Shown here one piece after another: positions 7,901-14,143 of a stretch of 21,787 bases of DNA. Made by a program: the position numbers and the translations under genes. The notes beneath the pieces were generated by a model, which was not told where the DNA came from, made no database searches, and was given only the letters and a program-made list of their open reading frames with translations. Position 1 is the stretch's first letter; each line of letters opens with the position of its first letter. This DNA is from a virus: the IMG/VR virus record IMGVR_UViG_3300037459_000026, positions 1 through 21,787 of that record. One strand, written 5' to 3'.

Positions 7901-10900
7901 GCGTAATCATAATTTGTTAACCATGCTCTAACGTATTCAGCAAAACCTTCTGTAAGTAATAATTTTTCATCACTCGTATAGCTAAATAATTTAATCTCTG
8001 CCTCATACTCAGGCTTGGAATAAATCTCTTTAATTTGGCGGCCACCTTTATAATAAAAATCAAGAAAATGAGCCATTTCATGCGCAAGGGTTTCAACGTC
8101 ACCGTATTTATCAAGCCTTAATTCGCCATTAACTGTGTTGTAAAATCCAGCAATGTCCTTGCCTTTGATGCGATTGTAATAAAGGCGCTTACCAATAATA
8201 CTTTTCGTATGCATGATAATGCCCTCACGCCTCTGGGGATTTTGCTCACTACTGCTTTTTATTTTCTTTCCACGCAATAAGAAAAACTCTTTTCGTGCTG
8301 GCATTTCACCGGCTTTTTCGCGCTTATAATAAGATGGCGGGTTATTAATCATTGGCCCGTCTTTAGTTTTATTCTGGACAGCATTAAGCGCATTATCTTC
8401 TTGCAAAGGCAGGTGCTCTTTACTCGCTGGTTCCATTTCTATTTTTTGTTTGGGGGTGAAAGTCCTGCTATATAAAACGCCATCGCTTGCACTTTCTTCG
8501 GTGCGAGTAGATTTTAAAACGCCTTTAGGTTTTGGTGATTTTGCTTCGATGAATTCTTGATGTAATGGACTGACGTTTTCGGGCACTTCCTGTTTTGCCC
8601 CAGTTTCGGAGGTTAAAATTTCATCATTAAGGATAACTAGGTTTTTGGCTGTCTGCTTCCCACTTCCTGTTGGTGTTATATCTTGATCGAAAAATGATAT
8701 TGCAGTTTTACCCATTTCTTTTAGTTTATTTTTAAGCTTGATAACATTTTCTTTGCCAATAAATTGCTCAAACTCAGGGTCTAATAATTCGTAAATAGAT
8801 GCCTCATCCAAATCCCACGAATCATCTAGTGGCTTTATATCTAGGCCGTCCATTATTTCAAGAGCCGCATCTTCATCTAAAATACTAGGCTCATCAATTT
8901 GAAACTCTTTAACAACCCCCTCATTACCTTCCGCGTACGCCTCTGCCTGCTTAATATCTTCCGCTACAAACAATAAACCTTCTGACTGCCTACCAGGAAC
9001 ATCCAAAGTGCCGCCATGATAAAAGGTTTTTAATGGTAGGTCGCTGGGCCTTTTGGATGCCAAGACGGGGTCAACTTTAGTTGAAATCTTCACTTCCTGT
9101 TTTTCAGCTAAATCTTTTCTGGTAAATGTGGTAGAGCCATCTTCGTTAATGGTTTTATTGAATTGCTGATTTGCGAATGTGCGAACCAGCCCCTTAAGCG
9201 CCACGCCTTTCGGAAGGGTAAACTCTTTAATTGCATCCTTATTTATGTAATCAGTTTTAAATTCATTTCCGCCAATTATCCCAGTTGATGGTTTTTTATT
9301 AATCTCACCCGATACTAAACTTCCATCAAATACAATTTGAACGCCTTTGTTTTTGTCTTGGCCTAATGCTAAATCCTTGTCGTCAGTTACGAAAATTGAG
9401 GTTACTGCACCTTTGTCAGAATTATTTGACAGCGTTTCACGCAAAAGACCCGTAACGCCTTCAATGCTAGTTTCACGATAAAGCTCTTTGTTATTAATTG
9501 CTTTTGGCGTGAATACTACAGAACCAGCGCTTACTTTTTCAGGCATTGATTTGGCTTGTTTTTCCAGTTCAGTTTTAGGCTCGACAATTTCAGATGCTAC
9601 GGGTTTTTCAGTCTCAATCTCTTTTCCGGCAGCCTCTACTTCTGGCTGTCCTGCTTTAGTTTCCACTGGCTCGACAACTTCAAAACCCTCTGGAATCTCA
9701 AGCGCAGTAGGCTCAACTTCGGTGGGTAAATTAGTTTGATCAATGTCAAAAACACCCGTTGGCTCTGTGGTCATTTCTGGTAAGTCGGCTATTTCTTCAT
9801 CGGTTATTGCAGTGTCGTCCTGCTCGCGAACTAAGTCAAAACCGTCTGGCAATTGAGTATCTTCAAATTGAAAGCTTTCGATATTTTTGTTTATTTCTTG
9901 CTCAATTTTTTGGGCTTCTGTGTCTGCGCCGGGCACTGCTGCCGACATAACCGCGCCACTTGTTCCGCCCACAATACCAGCTTGTACAATTCTTTTAATT
10001 GCCTGATCTAATGGGGTGTTTTTGTCAAGAATCCCTTGCTCAAGGCCAATATGAAAGCCCTCAGTAATTGACTCTGTGATACTTTCCGCGCCTGCTGTCT
10101 TGGTCATTTTTCCAAGAAAATTATCAGACTGTTTTAACATTGCGCCCAATGGAATTTTTTCTAATATTCCAGAAACTAAGGCTTTAGAGAATGAAATTTT
10201 AAGTTTTTGATCGGGTGTTAAATTAGGGTCAACCATGTGCTGCGCATATTCAGAACCAAACTCCAAAGTAAAAAAGGCGGATGCACCTATTTTTGGGTTA
10301 CGAGTAATTGCACTTGCAACAATTGCGGGGGTCATGTGCACCAAACTTTCGCCAGTTCGAGCAAATAGCCATTTTAAAGGATCGTCACCAGTTGAATATT
10401 TACCCTTTTTCTCTTCAAGCGCTTTTGATTGTTCGCCTAAATCATTTAAATGCTCGCTTAATAATTGCTTGCTTGTTTCGTTATACGTCATTTTCCACTT
10501 TTCGTTTTCTGGCTTGGTTAATTCCAATTCACGGTAAACGTTAAGCATTCCATCAACTATAAAATTAAGTTCTTTTTCATCAATCGTTCCGTTTTTATAA
10601 TCACGGATATATCCATCAATTTTATTTTTAGGGTCAAAAGTTTCGGGGGTGCTTTGTAATGGGTTGGCTGAATACATAGATTCAACAACAGTTAATTGCT
10701 GCGCTGTCTTTTCGTCCAAGCCACTTTTTTGATACTGATCTATTTCTTTTTCATAGTAATTTAATTGAGAAGCTTTTAAACCGAGCTTAGTTTGGCCCCA
10801 ACCCTCTTTAGCATTCACCAAAAAGCGGCCTGCAATTTCTGCATAAGTACTTTCATCTGTAGGACGCTGACGAACAATTTGTAAATCTTTTGTATCGTTT

Positions 10901-11724
10901 AAATAGTTTTTACGCGCTTGCTTGCCTTGATTTGATAGCTCTTGCTGTTTTTGTTTAGCTGCCACGTAATCAAGCACCTCACCAGCGGTTAACGAGTCAG
11001 CGCCTTCCTGTTCAACTTTGTAGTCAAGATCAGCAACGGTTTGTTGAATAAGGTTAAATTTACGTTCAATCTGAAATTGAGAGCTTTCAAAGTCGGATGT
11101 TCTGGCCTTGTATTTCTTTTCAAGTTTTTTAGTCCAGCGAAATTTGGCTTCTGCATCCATCGGGATTACAGCATCTTGCACTGTTGTATTTTTAATCATG
11201 CCGCGTGGCAAATCATCTTTGTCTCTGCGACTTTCATAACTCGCTACGGTTTCGGGTGACCCGCTTACATCGATTAAAGTCATACCGTCGGGCAGGTTTT
11301 TATAATCCAAATCTGGGAAATCATTCTTATAACGATTAACGACAACTTGTTGCGCTGTATCGGATTTAAGTTTCAACTTCATTTTGTTTCGGAGTTTGCG
11401 CATTTTGTAGCGATTGTCAGATAAAAAGAAATCGGACTTTGCCTGGGTTTCAAGGTCAAAAGGAATGTTTCGGCCTTGATCCAACTCATTGCCTAAAGGG
11501 GTGAATTCTTGAGGCTGAACAGGCTCTTGAATTAATGGTTCTTGCTGTGTGAACTCTTGTTGAATTGGCTGTGACTCAATAATTTGAGGCGCATCCTGTG
11601 ACACAACTTCAAAACCAGAAGGCAGGCCGCCCACTGGCTCACTTGGCGCTAATTCAAAACCCTCTGGTAATCCAGTGCTGGGGGTTTGGTCTACTACTTC
11701 AAAACCTTCGGGCAATGCTGGCAT
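4927..11724 (-). CDS. Giant polyvalent virion protein (putative ejected protein in gp16 position)
   Basis: This 2265-residue protein is probably packaged in the head and injected with the DNA; it stands where P22 encodes ejection protein gp16 (609 residues). From the N-terminus: three LPxGFE repeats (4-41); a helical charged region (100-600) ending in a Gly/Ala-rich hydrophobic stretch (579-599); an acidic linker with two more LPxGFE-like motifs (601-730); an ADP-ribosyltransferase-like domain (about 736-846, LYRETS then SIFVTDD and GNEF); a second one (about 897-1040, FYHGG then AEAYA); a zincin motif HEMAH (1215-1219) with TEGFAE (1258-1263); and a long helical half (1300-2265) with a hydrophobic segment at 1932-1951. 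This mix is typical of phage polyvalent proteins. No lysozyme or transglycosylase motif is evident. GTGAG precedes the ATG. The frame is intact, with no sign of frameshift. Domain calls come from reading motifs and are unconfirmed. Confidence 0.85.
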   Translation of the reverse strand: MPALPEGFEVVDQTPSTGLPEGFELAPSEPVGGLPSGFEVVSQDAPQIIESQPIQQEFTQQEPLIQEPVQPQEFTPLGNELDQGRNIPFDLETQAKSDFFLSDNRYKMRKLRNKMKLKLKSDTAQQVVVNRYKNDFPDLDYKNLPDGMTLIDVSGSPETVASYESRRDKDDLPRGMIKNTTVQDAVIPMDAEAKFRWTKKLEKKYKARTSDFESSQFQIERKFNLIQQTVADLDYKVEQEGADSLTAGEVLDYVAAKQKQQELSNQGKQARKNYLNDTKDLQIVRQRPTDESTYAEIAGRFLVNAKEGWGQTKLGLKASQLNYYEKEIDQYQKSGLDEKTAQQLTVVESMYSANPLQSTPETFDPKNKIDGYIRDYKNGTIDEKELNFIVDGMLNVYRELELTKPENEKWKMTYNETSKQLLSEHLNDLGEQSKALEEKKGKYSTGDDPLKWLFARTGESLVHMTPAIVASAITRNPKIGASAFFTLEFGSEYAQHMVDPNLTPDQKLKISFSKALVSGILEKIPLGAMLKQSDNFLGKMTKTAGAESITESITEGFHIGLEQGILDKNTPLDQAIKRIVQAGIVGGTSGAVMSAAVPGADTEAQKIEQEINKNIESFQFEDTQLPDGFDLVREQDDTAITDEEIADLPEMTTEPTGVFDIDQTNLPTEVEPTALEIPEGFEVVEPVETKAGQPEVEAAGKEIETEKPVASEIVEPKTELEKQAKSMPEKVSAGSVVFTPKAINNKELYRETSIEGVTGLLRETLSNNSDKGAVTSIFVTDDKDLALGQDKNKGVQIVFDGSLVSGEINKKPSTGIIGGNEFKTDYINKDAIKEFTLPKGVALKGLVRTFANQQFNKTINEDGSTTFTRKDLAEKQEVKISTKVDPVLASKRPSDLPLKTFYHGGTLDVPGRQSEGLLFVAEDIKQAEAYAEGNEGVVKEFQIDEPSILDEDAALEIMDGLDIKPLDDSWDLDEASIYELLDPEFEQFIGKENVIKLKNKLKEMGKTAISFFDQDITPTGSGKQTAKNLVILNDEILTSETGAKQEVPENVSPLHQEFIEAKSPKPKGVLKSTRTEESASDGVLYSRTFTPKQKIEMEPASKEHLPLQEDNALNAVQNKTKDGPMINNPPSYYKREKAGEMPARKEFFLLRGKKIKSSSEQNPQRREGIIMHTKSIIGKRLYYNRIKGKDIAGFYNTVNGELRLDKYGDVETLAHEMAHFLDFYYKGGRQIKEIYSKPEYEAEIKLFSYTSDEKLLLTEGFAEYVRAWLTNYDYAVEKAPKFTRAFEHYLNKNKSLKNKLYGLQVKMHRWYFQGDKARLVEGISGETKLNKSLTMREKVMRLNQAEIGAEFKQGVFDYLHAAKVMSREVKGGLTEGVSEPYKLLQLLHGADQIFAESYKRGAPYYKKDGSLDFKGMSLDKVWGQSKKEGHNRIKDQEAYFASRRAEEATKKGTEKLFTKGMIREGLALGEKFPYFKKAFADFQIFNKAMLQFYVDSGYISQSSMNAFLKNNTAYVAFHRAIHGLDKDGAGAGSNIGARQSGSEESVLHIYNNTLKQTGIHIAAALKARAMRGLYEQTLAGGGKDVKQGGSQFITEATTDVKPITIDADQIAKTILQTGTKNALKVSDLEFEHNGQPVKTMVELIIYLNSNPDLLKFWTFGHPPKDKRTDFDSYIDENGDTKWIQINEDNTLLPSMIDSLNGMNLPKNPYVKALAKLPLIYKNFKTLGITSAWQFAGGNIFRDSATAMALSGFKFKPVISHIRGLAHMTESLWNKNGLVGELRGNGGYSGGRMQSAMYDSWGLAGSNTQYLSNKAWYKSPLRIAKELVFAYTKVADVTEMMTRVGFYAEQRKAGVDPVEAAWQTRQITTDFQKHGSNPQLAYAVRTSAFLNAGMMGFMREMEAIFEVNGEMKLSNWYKDEKGILTIESVKARMYGVMMMLSGLAMMSAYLMVNSDDEEDRETYRNLTPDERSRFIYLPGGTKLPKPIGVFGFSMAMSEIGINQHLNPDEDKEFLKDDVLFALGYHMVLSGSPSILQLPLDFISGEDWKGSPIVPANLTDVKAFQQYNSRTSMGLVELSQNLKSKFGINLSPIKTEYVIKNSIGYYSEYMKEYTDRLFWDYEAWGERPFQKSFADISFRQFKVSERTFRTKYTTAYYKLYGEAIEASKSSTTDLQQIIEGTKRGGIAASKEELTLSVLAAPMREINKAYKEWSLGIIISDRDPKLTAAEKEKKHIERLTSRNKTFEDSLKQFKSILEKVKNEESKIN
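7915..8112 (-). other. Zinc-metallopeptidase (gluzincin-like) motif region of the giant protein
   Basis: Within the giant protein, ETLAHEMAHFLDFY (residues 1211-1224) has the HExxH zinc-binding signature, with H1215 and H1219 as ligands and E1216 as the general base. About 40 residues further on, LTEGFAEYVRAW (1257-1268) supplies a Glu in the position of the third ligand in gluzincins (E1259 or E1263). Both halves of the site are intact, so it could be active. A role as a maturation protease in the head or as a protease inside the host cannot be told from sequence. Confidence 0.75.
8605..9036 (-). other. Second ADP-ribosyltransferase-like domain of the giant protein
   Basis: Residues about 897-1040 start with LKTFYHGG, the first strand seen in H-Y-E type ARTs. 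There follow LLFVAEDIKQAEAYAEG (917-933), the usual strand-helix with a Tyr, and KEFQID. The segment ends with AKNLVILND (1026-1034), where the family normally has a Glu or Gln just before the hydrophobic strand; here that position is Lys or Asn. The fold assignment is plausible, but catalysis is doubtful. Confidence 0.55.
9187..9519 (-). other. First ADP-ribosyltransferase-like domain of the giant protein
   Basis: Residues about 736-846 contain ELYRETS (747-753), a strand starting with an Arg as in R-S-E ARTs. Next are TSIFVTDDKDLALG (775-788), a strand-helix step with Ser776, and GGNEFKTDYINKDAIKEFTL (818-837), with a Glu before the last strands. These could be an R750-S776-E821 triad, which would use NAD+ to modify a host target. 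This is read from spacing and motif style only. Confidence 0.5.
11602..11715 (-). repeat. Three tandem LPxGFE motifs, 15-residue spacing
   Basis: The N-terminus of the giant protein carries LPEGFEVV (4-11), LPEGFELA (19-26) and LPSGFEVV (34-41), exactly 15 residues apart. LPDGFDLV (625-632, bases 9829-9852) and IPEGFEVV (677-684, bases 9673-9696) recur in the acidic linker ahead of the ART-like domains. The even spacing and conserved core suggest a short docking or processing motif rather than a folded domain. Confidence 0.85.
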
Positions 11725-11737
11725 TTTTTATCTCACT

Positions 11738-11758
11738 TATTAACTATTAACTATTAAC
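11738..11758 (-). repeat. Three copies of 7-bp GTTAATA at a gene end
   Basis: Read on the minus strand, GTTAATA occurs three times without a break across the last codons and stop of the 356-residue gene and into the gap before the giant gene. The TAA stop lies inside the array and would survive the loss of one unit. The array also sets the distance to the GTGAG site of the giant gene. Confidence 0.8.
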
Positions 11759-12817
11759 TGGAACCCACTGACCATTTACCATGCGCAATGATTCGCCTGT
11801 TGATGGGTTTCTGATCACCGTACCTTCTTGATATTGTGGTGCCGCCTGCGTTTGGGCCGGCGCTGGCGTTGGTGTCGCTGGTTCTGGTGCTGGCGCATTT
11901 TGTGGGCCTCTTAATGAATCTTGTAAGAAGCCGGGCAAATTGCTTAGATTGTCTGGGGCATCTCCAACGCGGATATCAAATTTATTCGCCGCTAATTTAA
12001 CAGCCTCCCCGCGAGTTATTCGCCCGTTTTCTTTTGCGAAAATATTGGCCGCTTCGGTTGAAATTGAAACTACAAGATTCGCCTTTTCCGGGTCAAGAAC
12101 TGTGATATTCCCATCTTGATCCATTATTCCTCCAAGCAAGCCGACAACCTTTCTATCCATTAAACTTTCGTCTGCGCTGCTTATTTTGAATGATTTTCCT
12201 CCACCGCCCAAAGCTTTTGATTTAGCATTAAGACTATTCTGGCTCGCAGTACGCTCAAGCTCTTGACCACTTTTGTATAAAATGTCCTCACTTCCAAAAT
12301 TAACCGCCTTCGGATTTTCAAGTATTTTCTCCATCGGTATTGCACGAGCAAGTGATAGCGATACAAAATTAGGATCAAACTGCTCTGGCATACTTGCCTG
12401 AACTTCGGTCGATAGCGATTGACGCGCCCTACTGTATCTCGAAGCCTGCTCTTCTGGCGTTTTACCCTCCATTACAAATGCGGATATAGTGCCCATTTCG
12501 TCAACGTTTCGCTTCATTGCTTCAAGTTGATTTTTATCCGCATTATAAACTGCCTCCATAAATTTAGGGCCGTTTTTGGGGTCAAGTGAAATTAATTGTT
12601 GCGCATCCGCCTGACTACCACCCGCCGCACTTTGACGCAAACCAGTTAAAACATTTTGGCGCTTTTGTTCTGCTGCCTGCTTTGCTGGGCGCTGCTCAAT
12701 CATTAATCTTTTTTCATCTAAGTCAATTTGACCTGATTGGTTTTTTATTCTTGAGCCTTTAATGGCTTCGACATTGCCCAAAATTGAACCCATGTCAATA
12801 CCGTATTTGTTAGCCAT
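11747..12817 (-). CDS. Putative internal virion / DNA ejection protein (gp20 position)
   Basis: This 356-residue protein lies between a gp7-like gene and the giant gene, where P22 encodes gp20, a protein that leaves the head with the DNA. The N-terminal 200 residues are predicted helical, with Gln/Ala-rich segments such as RPAKQAAEQKRQNVLTGLRQ (48-67) and a small-domain pattern (LISLDPKNGPKFMEAV, then EEQASRYSRARQSL) often seen in phage internal proteins. A Pro/Ala linker (about 309-328) leads to a short C-terminal module, NPSTGESLRMVNGQWVPV. There is no membrane segment or known catalytic motif. AAGGGG lies six bases before the ATG and overlaps the end of the upstream gene, so the two are coupled. 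Function is inferred mainly from position; it is shorter than P22 gp20 (471). Confidence 0.7.
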   Translation of the reverse strand: MANKYGIDMGSILGNVEAIKGSRIKNQSGQIDLDEKRLMIEQRPAKQAAEQKRQNVLTGLRQSAAGGSQADAQQLISLDPKNGPKFMEAVYNADKNQLEAMKRNVDEMGTISAFVMEGKTPEEQASRYSRARQSLSTEVQASMPEQFDPNFVSLSLARAIPMEKILENPKAVNFGSEDILYKSGQELERTASQNSLNAKSKALGGGGKSFKISSADESLMDRKVVGLLGGIMDQDGNITVLDPEKANLVVSISTEAANIFAKENGRITRGEAVKLAANKFDIRVGDAPDNLSNLPGFLQDSLRGPQNAPAPEPATPTPAPAQTQAAPQYQEGTVIRNPSTGESLRMVNGQWVPVNS

Positions 12818-12820
12818 GAT

Positions 12821-13585
12821 TTACCCCTTTTGATTTGAGTTATATTTTTTATTCGCTAAATCGTAAGTAAGCCAATTACCAACGGCTTGATTGCCAATAT
12901 TCGCGACATCCGTATAGGCTCCGCCTCGAACGGCACCAGTGTTATAGGCCGCATTTGCCGCGCTCTGACCTTGCGCGTTTAATATATTACCAGTGGTTTG
13001 AGCAAGGTTTGATGTTGCTTGTGCCTGTCCTGCTGCTGAGGATTGGCCGCCCTGAGACAATCCTGACAAAATATTGAATTTACGGTTCTTTGCTTCCAAA
13101 TCACGAGCGTAATTTGTGGCTTGCTTATTAACTTCACGAGAATAAGCATTGCCATATTCTTGGCTTGCCACATTTTGAGCGTAAGCATTGACGCCTTTTT
13201 GCTGGGCCCCACTTAATAATCGGCCCCTTGAAGCTGCTGACTTATCTAGCGCCTCGATACCTTGGTTTAATCTAAATTTATAACCTGGGTCTTGAGTTAC
13301 ATCAATGCTACCAACTTGATACTGGCTTGGGTCAACATCAAACGAGCCGTCATTAATGCCTTGCTGGATTTGCTGTAAGGCTTGCTGCCCAGTTTCACGC
13401 CACGGAACAAAATCTTCTCGCTGCTGATTTGCCATTTCTTGTTGAAAGGCTAGGTTTTTATCAGCCATTTCAGCCTGAGCTTGTGTGCCTTTTTCAATAC
13501 CTTCTACTTGAGCATCCGCCGCTTTACTAGACGAATATAAACTCAATAATGCAGAGCCGCCAATGGCCAAAGCAATTGCACTCAT
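12821..13585 (-). CDS. DNA transfer/ejection protein, gp7-like
   Basis: The 254-residue product resembles a common podophage internal protein: a hydrophobic N-terminus (residues 3-17), a Gln/Ala-rich helix (20-57), and then PWRETGQQAL. The best-conserved region is DPGYKFRLNQGIEALDKSAA (99-118), followed by SRGRLLSGAQQKG and SQEYGNAYSREVNKQA; this DPGYxFR...ALxxSAAxRG pattern recurs in virion proteins needed for DNA delivery. The C-terminal third is low-complexity, rich in Gln, Ala, Asn and Gly. P22 gp7 is of similar size (229) and lies at the same place in the gene order. The start overlaps the previous stop in an ATGA. The role is inferred from family and position; it probably acts in the mature head and during injection. 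Confidence 0.8.
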   Translation of the reverse strand: MSAIALAIGGSALLSLYSSSKAADAQVEGIEKGTQAQAEMADKNLAFQQEMANQQREDFVPWRETGQQALQQIQQGINDGSFDVDPSQYQVGSIDVTQDPGYKFRLNQGIEALDKSAASRGRLLSGAQQKGVNAYAQNVASQEYGNAYSREVNKQATNYARDLEAKNRKFNILSGLSQGGQSSAAGQAQATSNLAQTTGNILNAQGQSAANAAYNTGAVRGGAYTDVANIGNQAVGNWLTYDLANKKYNSNQKG

Positions 13586-14133
13586 GCGTCACCCCCTAAA
13601 ATTTTATGAGCGACTTCTGTTAAGTTTTGCTCATCTTGTTTAATTTGCTTCATAGCCTTCTCAAATTCTTCGTTGAATAAATCAAGCTCTTCAAAGTTTT
13701 CGCAAGTTAGAAATTCATACATTTCTTCAGGGTCGCGCTCTTCCGCTGAATGGAAAGTAATCCAATGAGTATCTTCATGCGCATAGCCAGCCCGTTTTTT
13801 ACCAGCCTGACCTTCTAAAATATGCAAACCTTCCAACCTTTTAACTTCGCCGTTATCAGTTGAAACGGTAATGTCACCTGAAAGCATAATGTCAAAATGT
13901 CCAAACTTATGAATACGACCGGTTAATAATGTGCCCTTAGGGATTGTAATTTCACGCGAATAAATTCCACCAGCAAATCTATGAGTGACATCAATCTCAA
14001 CCTGTTTTTCAAGCCTCATCATTTGCTCAAGTGCAATAATGCTCGCTCGGCGCTGCTCAATATCTCCACCACATACGCTTTTAACAATTTCAATCGAACT
14101 TTCGTCACTGTTTTTTATCTGTGCTTCTTTCAT
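13582..14133 (-). CDS. Cupin-like phage protein in the gp14 position
   Basis: The 183-residue product has a central domain (about 45-130) with the turn-rich beta pattern of a small cupin: HRFAGGIYSREITIPKGTLL (51-70), then GRIHKFGHFDIMLSGDITVS (72-91), and HEDTHWITFH (119-128). Candidate metal or ligand residues are H75, H79, H123 and H128. Proteins with this HxFAGGxYxRE...PKGxxxxGxxHK signature turn up in many phage genomes, mostly without a known role. The C-terminal 50 residues are acidic and helical. AAAGGGG precedes the ATG by six bases; the stop overlaps the gp7-like start. It sits where P22 has gene 14, but I see no basis for calling it homologous. Confidence 0.7.
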   Translation of the reverse strand: MKEAQIKNSDESSIEIVKSVCGGDIEQRRASIIALEQMMRLEKQVEIDVTHRFAGGIYSREITIPKGTLLTGRIHKFGHFDIMLSGDITVSTDNGEVKRLEGLHILEGQAGKKRAGYAHEDTHWITFHSAEERDPEEMYEFLTCENFEELDLFNEEFEKAMKQIKQDEQNLTEVAHKILGGDA

Positions 14134-14143
14134 AGATTCCCCT

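Noticed and set aside
10235-10544. Plus-strand frames opposite the giant gene
   Set aside because: They are antisense shadows of a continuous 2265-codon frame, with Ser/Phe/Leu-rich composition typical of reversed Lys/Glu-rich coding sequence.
10740-11000. Lytic transglycosylase domain in the N-terminal part of the giant protein
   Set aside because: I looked for the catalytic Glu-Ser and GLMQ-type motifs of ejected transglycosylases and found none in residues 240-330 or nearby.
9673-11715. LPxGFE motifs as sortase-type (LPxTG) anchors
   Set aside because: The key Thr is missing, the motifs are at the N-terminus and in internal linkers, and no membrane helix with a basic tail follows.
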